NCBI GenBank assembly: GCA_902788345.1
Contig: CADAJP010000004.1
Span: forward strand, 92,116 to 156,115
Direction: 5' to 3'
Length of the DNA: 64,000 nt
From: an uncultured bacterium
GTDB taxonomy: Bacteria; Cyanobacteriota; Vampirovibrionia; Gastranaerophilales; Gastranaerophilaceae
This document shows, one piece after another, positions 54,115 through 62,592 of this stretch (within the stretch, counting starts at the first letter, position 1; each line of letters begins with the position of its first letter). The notes under the pieces are model-generated. The model did not search any database. It was not told where the DNA came from and was given only the letters and a program-made list of their open reading frames with translations. The position numbers and the translations under genes are program-made.

Positions 54115-55488
54115 TTATTTTAATTCTATTTTTGTTCCGTCAGGAGTGTCTTTTAGTATAATACCTATGCTGTCAAGAGAAATCCTTATTTTATCTGCAA
54201 TTTCCCAATTTTTCTCTGCCCTTGCCTGTTTGCGAAGTTCTAGTATATCTTCCATTGTGTTAAATGTTTGATTAAGAGCTTTTGATACTGTTGTTACGGC
54301 ATTTTTTAAGTCCTCTTCCGATAACCCTGCTTTTTCAAAAGTAAATCCTAATGCTGTTCCAAGTTTGTAAAGGATTGTATATGCATCTTTTTCATCCTTA
54401 TTGGCGCGTGTAGTCAAATCAAATAATACCGCAAGAGCTTTTGAAGTGTTTAAATCTTCATCCATTGCATCACAAAAAGCCTTGTATTCAGGAGTTTTGG
54501 TTATATCAAGCTGCTCATTAATTGCTGTTTGTTTTGCATTTGTAAGGCGTTTAGCACCTGCTTGTGCGGAAGTGAGTGCTTCGTCAGAAAACTCAACAGG
54601 CATGCGGTAATGATTTGTTAAAATAAATAATCGCAAAGTATTTGCATCATAATTTTTCAGCATATCATCAATAGTTAAGAAGTTTCCTAAAGATTTTGAC
54701 ATTTTTTCTTTGTTAATAGTTACAAAACCGTTATGCAGCCAGTAATTAACAAATCTGCATCCGTTTGCACATTCACTTTGTGCAATTTCGTTTTCGTGAT
54801 GCGGGAAGATTAAATCCGCACCGCCTGCGTGGATATCAATTGTATTACCAAGGTATTTTCTGTTCATTGCGGAACATTCGATGTGCCATCCCGGTCTGCC
54901 AATTCCCCAAGGTGAATTATATCCGAATTTTTCGTCCTTTTTCCATAGTGCAAAATCTAGCGGATCTTCTTTTTGCTCGCCAACGGCAATTCTTGCACCG
55001 CTTTCCAGTTGGTCAATAGGTTGCCCTGAAAGCTTGCCATAGGCGCCAAATTTTTTTACTCTGAAATAAACATCTCCATTTGCTTCGTAAGCATAACCTT
55101 TTTCAATTAAATCCTTTATCATTTTAATCATTTCGCCTAAAGTTTTTGTGGCAAAAGGTTCAATGTCCGGTTTAAGATTATTTAATTTTTCCATTGAAGA
55201 AGTAAATTGCTTATACCAATATTGAGATACTTCTTCGGGAGTTTTATTTTCTTTTTCGGCTTTTTTAAGAATTTTATCGTCAACATCTGTAACATTTCTG
55301 CAATAAGTAACATCATATCCCCTGAATTTTAAATAGCGGTAAAGAACATCCCATGTAATGTAGCATCTTGCGTGTCCCAAATGGGCATAATCATAAACTG
55401 TCGGTCCGCAGACATACATTTTTACTTTGCCTTCTTCGATTGGTTTAAATTCTTCTAATTTCCCTGAATATGTGTTAAATAGTTGCAT
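54115..55488 (-). CDS. cysS: Cysteinyl-tRNA synthetase
   Basis: 457 residues, full length. The class I signature H-L-G-H (Y-D-Y-A-H-L-G-H-A-R), the K-M-S-K-S loop near 267 and the zinc ligands C28, C-x in W-H-I-E-C-S-A, and H-H-E-N-E are all present. Charges tRNA-Cys with cysteine. GAGG lies before the ATG. Confidence 0.97.
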   Translation of the reverse strand: MQLFNTYSGKLEEFKPIEEGKVKMYVCGPTVYDYAHLGHARCYITWDVLYRYLKFRGYDVTYCRNVTDVDDKILKKAEKENKTPEEVSQYWYKQFTSSMEKLNNLKPDIEPFATKTLGEMIKMIKDLIEKGYAYEANGDVYFRVKKFGAYGKLSGQPIDQLESGARIAVGEQKEDPLDFALWKKDEKFGYNSPWGIGRPGWHIECSAMNRKYLGNTIDIHAGGADLIFPHHENEIAQSECANGCRFVNYWLHNGFVTINKEKMSKSLGNFLTIDDMLKNYDANTLRLFILTNHYRMPVEFSDEALTSAQAGAKRLTNAKQTAINEQLDITKTPEYKAFCDAMDEDLNTSKALAVLFDLTTRANKDEKDAYTILYKLGTALGFTFEKAGLSEEDLKNAVTTVSKALNQTFNTMEDILELRKQARAEKNWEIADKIRISLDSIGIILKDTPDGTKIELK

Positions 55489-55507
55489 ATTTACCTCTTT
55501 TTATATT

Positions 55508-55531
55508 GGCGGCAAAGTTAAGCCACCCTAC
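55508..55531. repeat. Short imperfect palindrome upstream of cysS
   Basis: GGCGGC and GCCACC flank an 8-nt loop; the minus strand starts GTAGGGTGG, like GTAGGGTAG of the hairpin at 40495. Possibly a degenerate copy of the same dispersed element. Confidence 0.35.
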
Positions 55532-55652
55532 AAAATCATAATATCACAAATAATTGTAAATAATTGTTAACATGTAGAATAATTTTTGAAATTCCCCAAA
55601 AGAAAAATACTTATTATACATGAAGTGATGCTAAAAAAAAGAGAGGTATATC

Positions 55653-56102
55653 ATGACAGATAAAATCAATTATGTTCCAACAGTAATACGATGGGTTGAA
55701 AATGGAAAAGAACAGCAAAGAACTATTAATATTCAGGAAGGTTTCAAATTCGATTTCAGCGGTAAATCATACACTGCAAAGTCCTATAATTATAATGGTA
55801 AAAAACCATTATTATCTTTAAGCAAAGAGGACGCATATTCTTTAATGGGTTTTTCAAAATTAAATGATGATTCAAAAGTTGACAATAAAGGTAAAAAAGA
55901 ATATACCCTTGATGCAAAAGATTGGGATACTGCAATGCAGTTACGAGGTTCATCTGATGCAGGTCTGTTAAAAAGGAGAATAAGTACATTAGCTCCAGAA
56001 GCACATACTTTCAAAGCTCAATTTGGTCATGATGATAAAATGAATGTTTTAAATGATAAGTTTGAACTAAATCATGTATCAATCTTTTTTAATAAAAAAT
56101 AA
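55653..56102 (+). CDS. Unknown soluble protein (149 residues)
   Basis: Begins M-T-D-K-I-N-Y-V-P-T, has no signal or membrane segment, and is rich in Lys, Asp and Ser with a beta-strand-like pattern (F-K-F-D-F-S-G-K-S-Y). A GAGAGG site and a -10-like TATTATAC are upstream. No domain recognised. It is convergent with the chimeric carboxypeptidase gene (2 bp gap), and a 7-bp hairpin (56102-56118) covers the junction. Confidence 0.6.
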   Translation: MTDKINYVPTVIRWVENGKEQQRTINIQEGFKFDFSGKSYTAKSYNYNGKKPLLSLSKEDAYSLMGFSKLNDDSKVDNKGKKEYTLDAKDWDTAMQLRGSSDAGLLKRRISTLAPEAHTFKAQFGHDDKMNVLNDKFELNHVSIFFNKK

Positions 56103-56104
56103 TG

Positions 56105-57358
56105 TCATTTCATGACATCAAAAATTTCAAATACCGGTTGGACTAAGTTTTCGACCGGTATTTTTTCGTCCAATTCAAGAGTAATTGTCGGAATATTGCG
56201 CTCCACTCCACAATATGTACCAAAACTTCCCGGAGTTGGGTAGCCGATACTTTCTTCTACAGGGTAGCCAATTATATCTGAAATCTTTTGTGCAACCTCT
56301 TTTGCAGGTCCGTCATAATTTACTATTTTATAAGGTGCATGGAGGGTTAAAATTAATTTTGGCTGATATTTTTCTATAATATCTATGACAAACTGTGTTT
56401 CAATTTCACTTGCCGGAGATTTTCCGCCATAATAATCATCAGGATTATCTCCTGCCGCACTTGTGTCTTCACCCCAGTTTTTTGTCGGGAAATTTCGGTT
56501 TAAATCAACACCGTTTGCATTAGTTCTGGTGTTGTTTTGTAATCCGTCAGGGTTTAGGCATGGGATGAATAATAGATTATTAGCCCCTCTCCCTAACCCT
56601 CTCCCCAACGGGGCGAGGAAAACATTATCAGCCCCTCTCCCTAGCCCTCTCCCCAACGGGGCGAGGGAATCATTATCGGCCCCTCTCCCTAACCCTCTCC
56701 CCAACGGTGCGAGGGAATCATTATCAGCCCCTCTCCCTAGCCCTCTCCCCAACGGGGCGAGGAAATCATTATCAGCCCCTCTCCCTAACCCTCTCCCCAG
56801 CGGTGCGAGGGTATTATATAAATATTCCTTTACTCCTTCAAAATTCTCAAATAATTCATTATTCCATATTCTTATTACTTTATATCCTAATGAATTTAAA
56901 TAAATTGTTCTTTCATTATCGTGTGTTATGTTTTGTGGTTCATTATGTTGCCCGCCGTCAAGTTCAATAATTATTTTTTCTTTAAGACATGCAAAATCAA
57001 CTATATAATTCCCAATAGGCTTTTGTCTTTTGAAATGTAAATTATGAATTTGATTATTTCTTAGTATACCCCACAATATTTTTTCTGCATCTGTAGAATT
57101 TTGTCTTAGTTCTTTAGATTTTAATTTTGCATATAAAGAATAATTGTGAGTGTGGAAGTATTGAGCTCCCTCTACCCTCTGGGGAGAGGGTTTGGGTGAG
57201 GGGTTATTGAAATGTTCTAAATACTTCTCAATCAGGTATTTTCCTTGTGGTTCATCTCCATGGAAAACACCAATTACTAAAATATTATTTTCAGACACTT
57301 CTCCGATTAGTTCAATTTTGTTTCCGAGTTTTGTTTTTACAATCTGTAAAATATTCAT
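56105..57358 (-). CDS. M14 zinc carboxypeptidase interrupted in frame by a DUF559 endonuclease domain
   Basis: 417 residues. Residues 1-50 and 261-417 form an M14 (MpaA-like) peptidase: zinc ligands H33 and E36 (G-V-F-H-G-D-E), D-L-N-R-N-F near 285-290, third zinc ligand H340 (L-T-L-H-A-P), catalytic Glu near 395. Between them lies a foreign block: N-P-S-P-K-P-S-P-Q (about 52-60), a DUF559/Vsr-like nuclease domain (about 70-183, with Y-I-V-D-F-A-C and I-I-E-L-D-G-G-Q-H) and five copies of a 16-residue L-A-P-L-G-R-G-L-G-R-G unit (184-260). The insert splits the first zinc motif from the rest but keeps the frame. The GAGAGGGG serving as ribosome site comes from an upstream copy of the same repeat. 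Whether the peptidase still folds is open. Confidence 0.85.
   Translation of the reverse strand: MNILQIVKTKLGNKIELIGEVSENNILVIGVFHGDEPQGKYLIEKYLEHFNNPSPKPSPQRVEGAQYFHTHNYSLYAKLKSKELRQNSTDAEKILWGILRNNQIHNLHFKRQKPIGNYIVDFACLKEKIIIELDGGQHNEPQNITHDNERTIYLNSLGYKVIRIWNNELFENFEGVKEYLYNTLAPLGRGLGRGADNDFLAPLGRGLGRGADNDSLAPLGRGLGRGADNDSLAPLGRGLGRGADNVFLAPLGRGLGRGANNLLFIPCLNPDGLQNNTRTNANGVDLNRNFPTKNWGEDTSAAGDNPDDYYGGKSPASEIETQFVIDIIEKYQPKLILTLHAPYKIVNYDGPAKEVAQKISDIIGYPVEESIGYPTPGSFGTYCGVERNIPTITLELDEKIPVENLVQPVFEIFDVMK
56582..56816. repeat. Five tandem 48-bp GC-rich repeats
   Basis: Units start at 56582, 56630, 56678, 56726 and 56774 in exact 48-bp register. Each contains CCCCTCTCCCT, a CCCTCTCCCC/GGGGCGAGG-like palindrome and an ATTATC spacer. 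They are translated on the minus strand as A-P-L-G-R-G-L-G-R-G. An inverted related copy lies at about 57167-57202, on the other side of the DUF559 coding part. Confidence 0.95.
57167..57202. repeat. Inverted partner of the 48-bp repeat (far end of the DUF559 insert)
   Basis: Read on the minus strand it gives CCCCTCACCCAAACCCTCTCC and then a CAGAGGG arm, the same pattern as the units at 56582-56816 in opposite orientation. Together they bound the DUF559 segment like terminal inverted repeats. Confidence 0.75.
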
Positions 57359-57362
57359 TTTG

Positions 57363-57540
57363 CCCCTCTCCCTAACCCTCTCCCCAAAGGGGCGAGGGAA
57401 CTATCAATTTTATCTTTCCCAAACCCTCTCTTGAACGGGTGAGGGAACTATCAATTTTATCTTTCCCAAACCCTCTCTTGAACGGGTGAGGGAATTACTA
57501 ATTTTAATTTCACCCTAACGCTTTTATAAAAGTGCTAGGG
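57363..57540. repeat. Repeat-filled gap between ftsY and the chimeric gene
   Basis: One copy of the GC-rich palindromic repeat (57363-57398), two 47-bp direct repeats (57394-57440 and 57441-57487) each holding CCCAAACCCTCTC and GAACGGGTGAGGG, and a hairpin CCCTA...TAGGG (57513-57540). Nearly the entire 187-bp gap is repeat-derived. Confidence 0.85.
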
Positions 57541-57545
57541 GATAA

Positions 57546-58463
57546 TTACTCAAACAAAGCTTCTATAAAATCATCAGGGTTAAAAGACTTTAGGTCTTCC
57601 ATCTTTTCACCAACCCCGACAAGTTTAACAGGAAGTTTCATTTCTTTTGCGATAGCTATGATGATAGCTCCTTTAGCACTTCCGTCAAGTTTTGTTAACC
57701 CTACACAGGTTAAGTTGACGCATTGTCCAAAAACTTTTGCTTGTTGCAGTCCGTTTTGCCCTGTATTTGCATCAAGAACCAAAACGCTTTCTCTTAAAGA
57801 TTCAGGTGCATTTTTATCAATGACGGTTTTAATTTTTTTTAATTCTTCCATTAAATTAAATTTGTTTTGCAATCTTCCTGCAGTATCAACCAAAATTACA
57901 TCATAGTTTTCATTTTTGGCTTTTTGTATTGCCTCGTAAACAACGGATGCAGGGTCTGCCTTATCTCGTCTTACAATATCTGCTCCTGCGCGTACAGACC
58001 AAATATTAAGCTGTTCCTCTGCAGCGGCTCTGAATGTATCTCCCGCCGCTACAAGGACTTTTTTGCCTTCCTGTTTAAATTTATACGCAAGTTTTGCGAT
58101 TAGTGTTGTCTTTCCTGCCCCGTTTACTCCGGTAATAAAGTAGATATTTAATTCACCGTCTTTATAATTTAATTCTGTTGAGCCGGCTCGGGATAGTGTT
58201 TTTTTAAATTCTTCTTTAAGATACTCTTTTAATTCCGATGGTTTTGCATTCTTTTTTGAACGCAGATTATCTACAAGTTCTGCAGAATAATCAACTCCTA
58301 AATCCGCACTTATAAGGGTATCTTCAATATCATCAAGTGCAAATTCGGAATATTCTTCATCTGATGTATCAACATTTGATAAAACATTTCCTATAAGATT
58401 TTGAGTCGTATTAGAAATAGTTTGTTTAAAATTTTCAATTTTATCTTTAAAAAATCCGAACAT
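57546..58463 (-). CDS. ftsY: Signal recognition particle receptor FtsY
   Basis: 305 residues, with only a short acidic N-terminal region before the NG domain. G1 G-V-N-G-A-G-K-T-T near 112, D-T-F-R-A-A-A near 145, D-T-A-G-R near 192 and T-K-L-D-G-S-A-K-G near 262 define the SRP GTPase. It docks ribosome-SRP complexes at the inner membrane. Confidence 0.96.
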   Translation of the reverse strand: MFGFFKDKIENFKQTISNTTQNLIGNVLSNVDTSDEEYSEFALDDIEDTLISADLGVDYSAELVDNLRSKKNAKPSELKEYLKEEFKKTLSRAGSTELNYKDGELNIYFITGVNGAGKTTLIAKLAYKFKQEGKKVLVAAGDTFRAAAEEQLNIWSVRAGADIVRRDKADPASVVYEAIQKAKNENYDVILVDTAGRLQNKFNLMEELKKIKTVIDKNAPESLRESVLVLDANTGQNGLQQAKVFGQCVNLTCVGLTKLDGSAKGAIIIAIAKEMKLPVKLVGVGEKMEDLKSFNPDDFIEALFE

Positions 58464-58530
58464 AAAAACATTATATCATAAACTTGCAAAATATTTTTTA
58501 AAGTCTATAATAGTCAAAAAGGGGGATGTT

Positions 58531-59256
58531 ATGCTTGAAAAAATAGAAAAATTCCAAATTTTATTACTTGCTGTAGTGCTTGGTATCAGCGGTATTATTG
58601 CTACGGTAATTTTTACAAAAACAATGTCAAAAGATGTGATTACGGTAACAGGTTCTTATTCTCAAACTGTTACATCAGATAAAGGCTCTTATGATTTTGA
58701 TGTGATTGCAAGAGATAAATCAAGAGCTGCTGCTTATGCAACTTTGAAAAGACAAAAACCGATTATCATAAAATACTTAAAATCTCAGGGTTTTAAAGAT
58801 AGTCAGATTGAAGAAAAATATGTTAACGGCTACAATATTTACAGAACAAATTATAACGGCAATTCAACGGAAGAAATTATCGGTTTTAATGCTAATCAAA
58901 AATATATTGTAAAATCTGATGATGTTGAAAAAATTAAAAAACTCTCAACAGATATTAATACATTAACAGAGCAGGGAATTGAAATTTCCGGTTATGAACC
59001 GTCATATTTTTATTCAAAACTTTCGGATTTAAAGATTGAAATGCTTGAAAAAGCATCAAAAGATGCAAAAAATCGTGCAAAAGCAATGTTAAAGGCAACG
59101 CATAACAGTGTAGGTAAAATTCAGTCATTGCAAATGGGTGTATTCCAGATTACTCCTGAAGATTCAAATGATGTATCTGATATGGGTATCAGTGATTCGT
59201 CTTCTATAAAGAAAAAAGTAACATCCGTTGCAAATGTAACTTTCAGAATAAAATAA
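58531..59256 (+). CDS. SIMPL-domain (DUF541) protein
   Basis: 241 residues. A membrane helix or uncleaved signal (about 10-30) leads to a periplasmic SIMPL domain: V-T-G-S-Y-S-Q-T-V near 42, then regularly spaced strands and the A-K-N-R-A-K-A-M stretch near 185. The family is widespread; its role is poorly defined, with links to oxidative stress and signalling. GGGGG lies before the ATG. Terminator follows. Confidence 0.88.
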   Translation: MLEKIEKFQILLLAVVLGISGIIATVIFTKTMSKDVITVTGSYSQTVTSDKGSYDFDVIARDKSRAAAYATLKRQKPIIIKYLKSQGFKDSQIEEKYVNGYNIYRTNYNGNSTEEIIGFNANQKYIVKSDDVEKIKKLSTDINTLTEQGIEISGYEPSYFYSKLSDLKIEMLEKASKDAKNRAKAMLKATHNSVGKIQSLQMGVFQITPEDSNDVSDMGISDSSSIKKKVTSVANVTFRIK

Positions 59257-59275
59257 AAATTGTAAACTATTTATA

Positions 59276-59302
59276 AAAACCACTCTTAAAGGGTGGTTTT
59301 TT
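59276..59302 (+). terminator. Intrinsic terminator after the SIMPL gene
   Basis: AAAACCACTC pairs with GGGTGGTTTT around a short TTAAA loop, followed by T residues. Confidence 0.9.
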
Positions 59303-59357
59303 CTTGCATTGTAAACTTCTCTATAATAGAATATATATGTAGTTATAAGAGGAAGAT

Positions 59358-59594
59358 ATGGAACATAAGATAAAAGTATGTATGGGCAGTTCGTGTTTTG
59401 CTCGAGGCAACATGAATAATCTTGATTATATAGAAAGCTTTATAAGTGAAAATAACTTGGAAGCAAAAGTAGAACTTGTTGGTGCACATTGTCAGGATAA
59501 ATGTGAGAGTGGACCGCATATTTTTATTGATGACAAAGAGTATGATGAAGTTGATGAAGAAATGCTCAAAGATGTTTTAGAAAATTTAAAATAA
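59358..59594 (+). CDS. Thioredoxin-like [2Fe-2S] protein (NuoE-type), first copy
   Basis: 78 residues. Four Cys spaced as in the thioredoxin-like 2Fe-2S ferredoxin fold: C8-x4-C13 and C45-x3-C49. Such small proteins carry electrons to or from [FeFe]-hydrogenases. It opens the sensory hydrogenase operon; its paralogue closes it at 62593-62847. A GAGGAAG site is upstream. Confidence 0.88.
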   Translation: MEHKIKVCMGSSCFARGNMNNLDYIESFISENNLEAKVELVGAHCQDKCESGPHIFIDDKEYDEVDEEMLKDVLENLK

Positions 59595-59604
59595 GTTTTA
59601 TATC

Positions 59605-59647
59605 TTTCCGGGATGTTTTTTCAGAAGTTCTTCACATCTTTCGGAAA
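59605..59647 (+). promoter_or_regulatory. Hairpin in the gap before the hydrogenase gene
   Basis: TTTCCG (59605-59610) pairs with CGGAAA (59642-59647), and GATGT (59612-59616) with ACATC (59634-59638), giving 11 bp with a small internal loop. There is no T-run, so it is more likely a processing or translation-control hairpin than a terminator. Confidence 0.45.
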
Positions 59648-59693
59648 AAGGTCTTAAAGTTAAAGAAATTCATTTATTATTCAGGGGTAAATT

Positions 59694-61418
59694 ATGACAA
59701 CACAACAAACACAGCATCCGGTTTATACATTAACAAATGAATGTAAGGATTGTTATAAATGCGTAAGACATTGTCCTGTCAAGGCAATTAAAATTGAGAA
59801 TGATCACGCATCGGTAATTGCGGAAAAATGTATTTCATGCGGTCATTGTGTTCAGGTTTGTCCGACAAATGCAAAATGCGTACGAACCGATATTGAAAAA
59901 GTAAAAAATTTATTTATTGCAAAGAAAGATGTGTATGTGTCTTTGGCTCCGTCTTGGAGATCTGTATTTGAAAATTCCGCAAAAAAAATGATTGCGGTTT
60001 TGAAAAGATTAGGATTTAAAGATGTGTCGGAAACTGCTCTTGGCGCGCAAGAGGTTTCAATACACGATGCACAGGTGTTGAATAACATGGAAAAGGGGCT
60101 GCTTATTTCAAGTGCCTGCCCTGTAATAGTTGATTATATAAGACTTTATAAACCGGAGTATGCCAAATATATCACTCCTGTTGGTTCTCCTGCCAAGACT
60201 CACGCAAGAATGTTAAAAGATACTTATGGTGATGATATAGCTGTTGTTTTTATCGGTCCTTGCATAGGAAAGAAAAATGAAGCAGATGAAGATGACGGTT
60301 TAATAGACGTATCAATTACTTTTGAAGAATTAAAATATTGGGTAGCTGATGAAATAGGTGATATTTCCGGAATTAAAAGGGAAAATGATTTTGAGTTTGT
60401 TCCATACAGCGCTCATGAGGGTACTCTTTACCCTATCAATGGCGGCATGAACGAAACTATTAAAAAAGTTGGGGTAAAACCAAATGTTCAGCTTATGGAA
60501 ATATGTACTATACCTGCGCTTGCAAAAGCATTGGAAAATCTTGATCCGGAAAAACTTGAAATGCCTGTATTTGTAGAGGCTCTGGCATGTGAATCAGGCT
60601 GCATAACCGGTCCTTGTATTGCTTCTAATAAGGCAAGTATAAGTTCAATTTCGGATGTTATGTTCAAGGTAAAAGTCCGTGATAAAGTTCCTCAGCAGGC
60701 ACAAACAGTTGTTGAATGTGATTACAGTCCAAAATCTGTAGCACAGTCAAAATATACACTGGAAGAAATTCAGCAGACTTTGAAAAAAATAGGTAAACAT
60801 AGCGAGGAAGACGAATTAAATTGTGGCGGATGCGGTTATTCTTCATGCCGAGAACTTGCGGTTGCCCTGTTGGACGGTGTTGCGGAAACTTCCATGTGTG
60901 TTTCTTATATGAGAAAAATCGCTATGCGTAAAGCTGCGGCGATGCTTCGTTGTATGCCGTCCGCTATTGTTATGGTTGATAATAATATGCATATTATAGA
61001 AGCAAATGACAGTTTTATGAAGATGTTTTCAGGAGACATGTACGAAATATTCAAGGCTCGTCCTGACGGCATGACCGGTGCTTCTATTGACCGTATTGTT
61101 GATTTTGCGGATTTGTTTGCCACTATTTTAAAAACGGGTAAAGAGCTTCACAAAGAGCATTATGCCGTAAAAGACAGATTGTATGACATAAATGTCTTTA
61201 CTATAGAAGAAAACGAGATTGTCGGTGCTGTTATAACAGATGTTACCCAAACAGAAACGAACAGGGAAAAAATTTCCGAAAAAGCTCGTGAAGTAATTTC
61301 TAAAAATATTTCAATTGTTCAGGAAATAGCCTGTCTGCTTGGTGAACATATGGTTGAAACCGAAACTTTATTGAATTCTATAGCTAATGATTATGATGAT
61401 AAGGAGGATAAACAGTAA
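59694..61418 (+). CDS. Sensory-type [FeFe]-hydrogenase with PAS domain (HydS type)
   Basis: 574 residues. Two ferredoxin clusters (C17-C20-C23-C27; C46-C49-C52-C56), then an H-cluster domain with all four cluster Cys: C142 in S-S-A-C-P, C190 in G-P-C-I-G-K-K-N-E, C299 and C303 in A-L-A-C-E-S-G-C. The Cys that relays protons in catalytic enzymes (T-S-C-C-P) is Ala141, as in sensory group C enzymes. A further Fe-S domain follows (N-C-G-G-C-G-Y-S-S-C, residues 376-385, plus C402), then a PAS domain (about 415-515) and a helical tail. It probably senses H2 or redox state and signals to the phosphatase that overlaps its stop by 1 nt. Maturation genes (hydEFG) are not in the window. Confidence 0.88.
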   Translation: MTTQQTQHPVYTLTNECKDCYKCVRHCPVKAIKIENDHASVIAEKCISCGHCVQVCPTNAKCVRTDIEKVKNLFIAKKDVYVSLAPSWRSVFENSAKKMIAVLKRLGFKDVSETALGAQEVSIHDAQVLNNMEKGLLISSACPVIVDYIRLYKPEYAKYITPVGSPAKTHARMLKDTYGDDIAVVFIGPCIGKKNEADEDDGLIDVSITFEELKYWVADEIGDISGIKRENDFEFVPYSAHEGTLYPINGGMNETIKKVGVKPNVQLMEICTIPALAKALENLDPEKLEMPVFVEALACESGCITGPCIASNKASISSISDVMFKVKVRDKVPQQAQTVVECDYSPKSVAQSKYTLEEIQQTLKKIGKHSEEDELNCGGCGYSSCRELAVALLDGVAETSMCVSYMRKIAMRKAAAMLRCMPSAIVMVDNNMHIIEANDSFMKMFSGDMYEIFKARPDGMTGASIDRIVDFADLFATILKTGKELHKEHYAVKDRLYDINVFTIEENEIVGAVITDVTQTETNREKISEKAREVISKNISIVQEIACLLGEHMVETETLLNSIANDYDDKEDKQ

Positions 61419-62581
61419 TGTTTATCGATATTGACTGTCACCAGATAAAAAAATATAATCAAAACGCTTTTGGCGATTATTTTGTTTCAAAAAGGTATCC
61501 TGATGAGGCAAAACTTATTGCCGTATTGTCTGACGGCTTGGGTTCGGGCATAAAGGCGAATATATTATCATGTATGACAGCCACAATGCTTTTGAGATTT
61601 GTCGAGGGTGATCAAATTCCAATCAAAGATGCCGCCGAAATAGTCATGAATTCTTTGCCTGTATGTCAGGTCAGAAAAATCAGTTATTCAACTTTTTCAA
61701 TTATAGATGTAAATGATGAGGGGCATGCCAAGATTGTAGAAGAAGGAAATCCGGATTTTATTTGGATAAAAAATGGCGAAGTGATGAAGCCTGAATATGA
61801 ATCAATCCCGTCAAAAAATCATAAAAATCGTTGTATGAAGGCATATAAAATTCAGCTTGAGCAGGGCGATCGGTTAATATTTTGTTCGGATGGCATCACT
61901 CAATGCGGTTTAGGAAATGAAAAATTAAAACTCGGATTACGCCGCAGCGGTTTGATAACTCTTGTGCTGGACAAATTAAAAGAAGATCCTGAAATATCGA
62001 GTTCGGAATTATCTTCGTATATTGTAAAACAGGCAAGAAATATAGAAACCGATCGCAATCCAAAAGATGATATGTCTGCTCTTGTTTTGTATTGCAGAGA
62101 ACCGAGGAAATCACTTGTATTTACCGGGCCTCCGTTTATGCAGAACAAAGATGCCGAGTATGCACAGATGTTTAAAGATTTCAAAGGTAAAAAAGCTATA
62201 GCCGGCGGTACAACTGCAAACTTAATATCAAGAGAGTTAAATATTCCTATAACTATGGACAAAACTATAAGTATAGGCAAGTTGCCGTCATGTTCATATA
62301 TGGATGGTGTTGACTTAGTTACGGAAGGTATATTAACTCTTACTCAGACACTGGAATATCTGGAAGACGGGAACTGGGATATTGACAACGCAGCCGGAAA
62401 GCTGGTAAAATTCTTGTTAGATAGTGACTGTATTTATTTTATGGTCGGTGCAAAGCTAAATCAGGCTCATTATAATCCGGCATTGCCGATAGAAATTGAG
62501 ATTAGAAAAAATATAATCAAAAAAATAAAAGCTATCTTGCAGGATAAGTATTATAAAAAAGTAAACATTCAGTATATGTAG
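61418..62581 (+). CDS. SpoIIE/PP2C-type serine phosphatase partner of the hydrogenase sensor
   Basis: 387 residues. Residues 1-210 are a PP2C/SpoIIE phosphatase: L-S-D-G-L-G-S-G near 37, F-C-S-D-G-I-T near 154 and D-D-M-S-A-L-V near 208 supply the metal-binding Asp residues. The last 175 residues (with A-I-A-G-G-T-T-A-N near 248) are a separate conserved-looking domain of unknown role. It overlaps the hydrogenase gene by 1 nt. Sensory hydrogenases in other anaerobes sit beside such phosphatases, so an H2-controlled dephosphorylation step is likely. Confidence 0.87.
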   Translation: MFIDIDCHQIKKYNQNAFGDYFVSKRYPDEAKLIAVLSDGLGSGIKANILSCMTATMLLRFVEGDQIPIKDAAEIVMNSLPVCQVRKISYSTFSIIDVNDEGHAKIVEEGNPDFIWIKNGEVMKPEYESIPSKNHKNRCMKAYKIQLEQGDRLIFCSDGITQCGLGNEKLKLGLRRSGLITLVLDKLKEDPEISSSELSSYIVKQARNIETDRNPKDDMSALVLYCREPRKSLVFTGPPFMQNKDAEYAQMFKDFKGKKAIAGGTTANLISRELNIPITMDKTISIGKLPSCSYMDGVDLVTEGILTLTQTLEYLEDGNWDIDNAAGKLVKFLLDSDCIYFMVGAKLNQAHYNPALPIEIEIRKNIIKKIKAILQDKYYKKVNIQYM

Positions 62582-62592
62582 GAGTAATGAAA

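Noticed and set aside
56582..56816. Regular repeats as a CRISPR array
   Set aside because: The units are contiguous 48-bp copies without unique spacers and are translated as part of a gene; no cas genes nearby.
56105..57358. Intein inside the carboxypeptidase
   Set aside because: No Cys/Ser at the first junction, no H-N followed by C/S/T at the second and no Hint-type blocks; the insert is a DUF559 domain plus repeats.
59694..61418. Catalytic H2-producing hydrogenase
   Set aside because: The proton-relay Cys is replaced by Ala and PAS plus phosphatase context is present, so a sensory role fits better.
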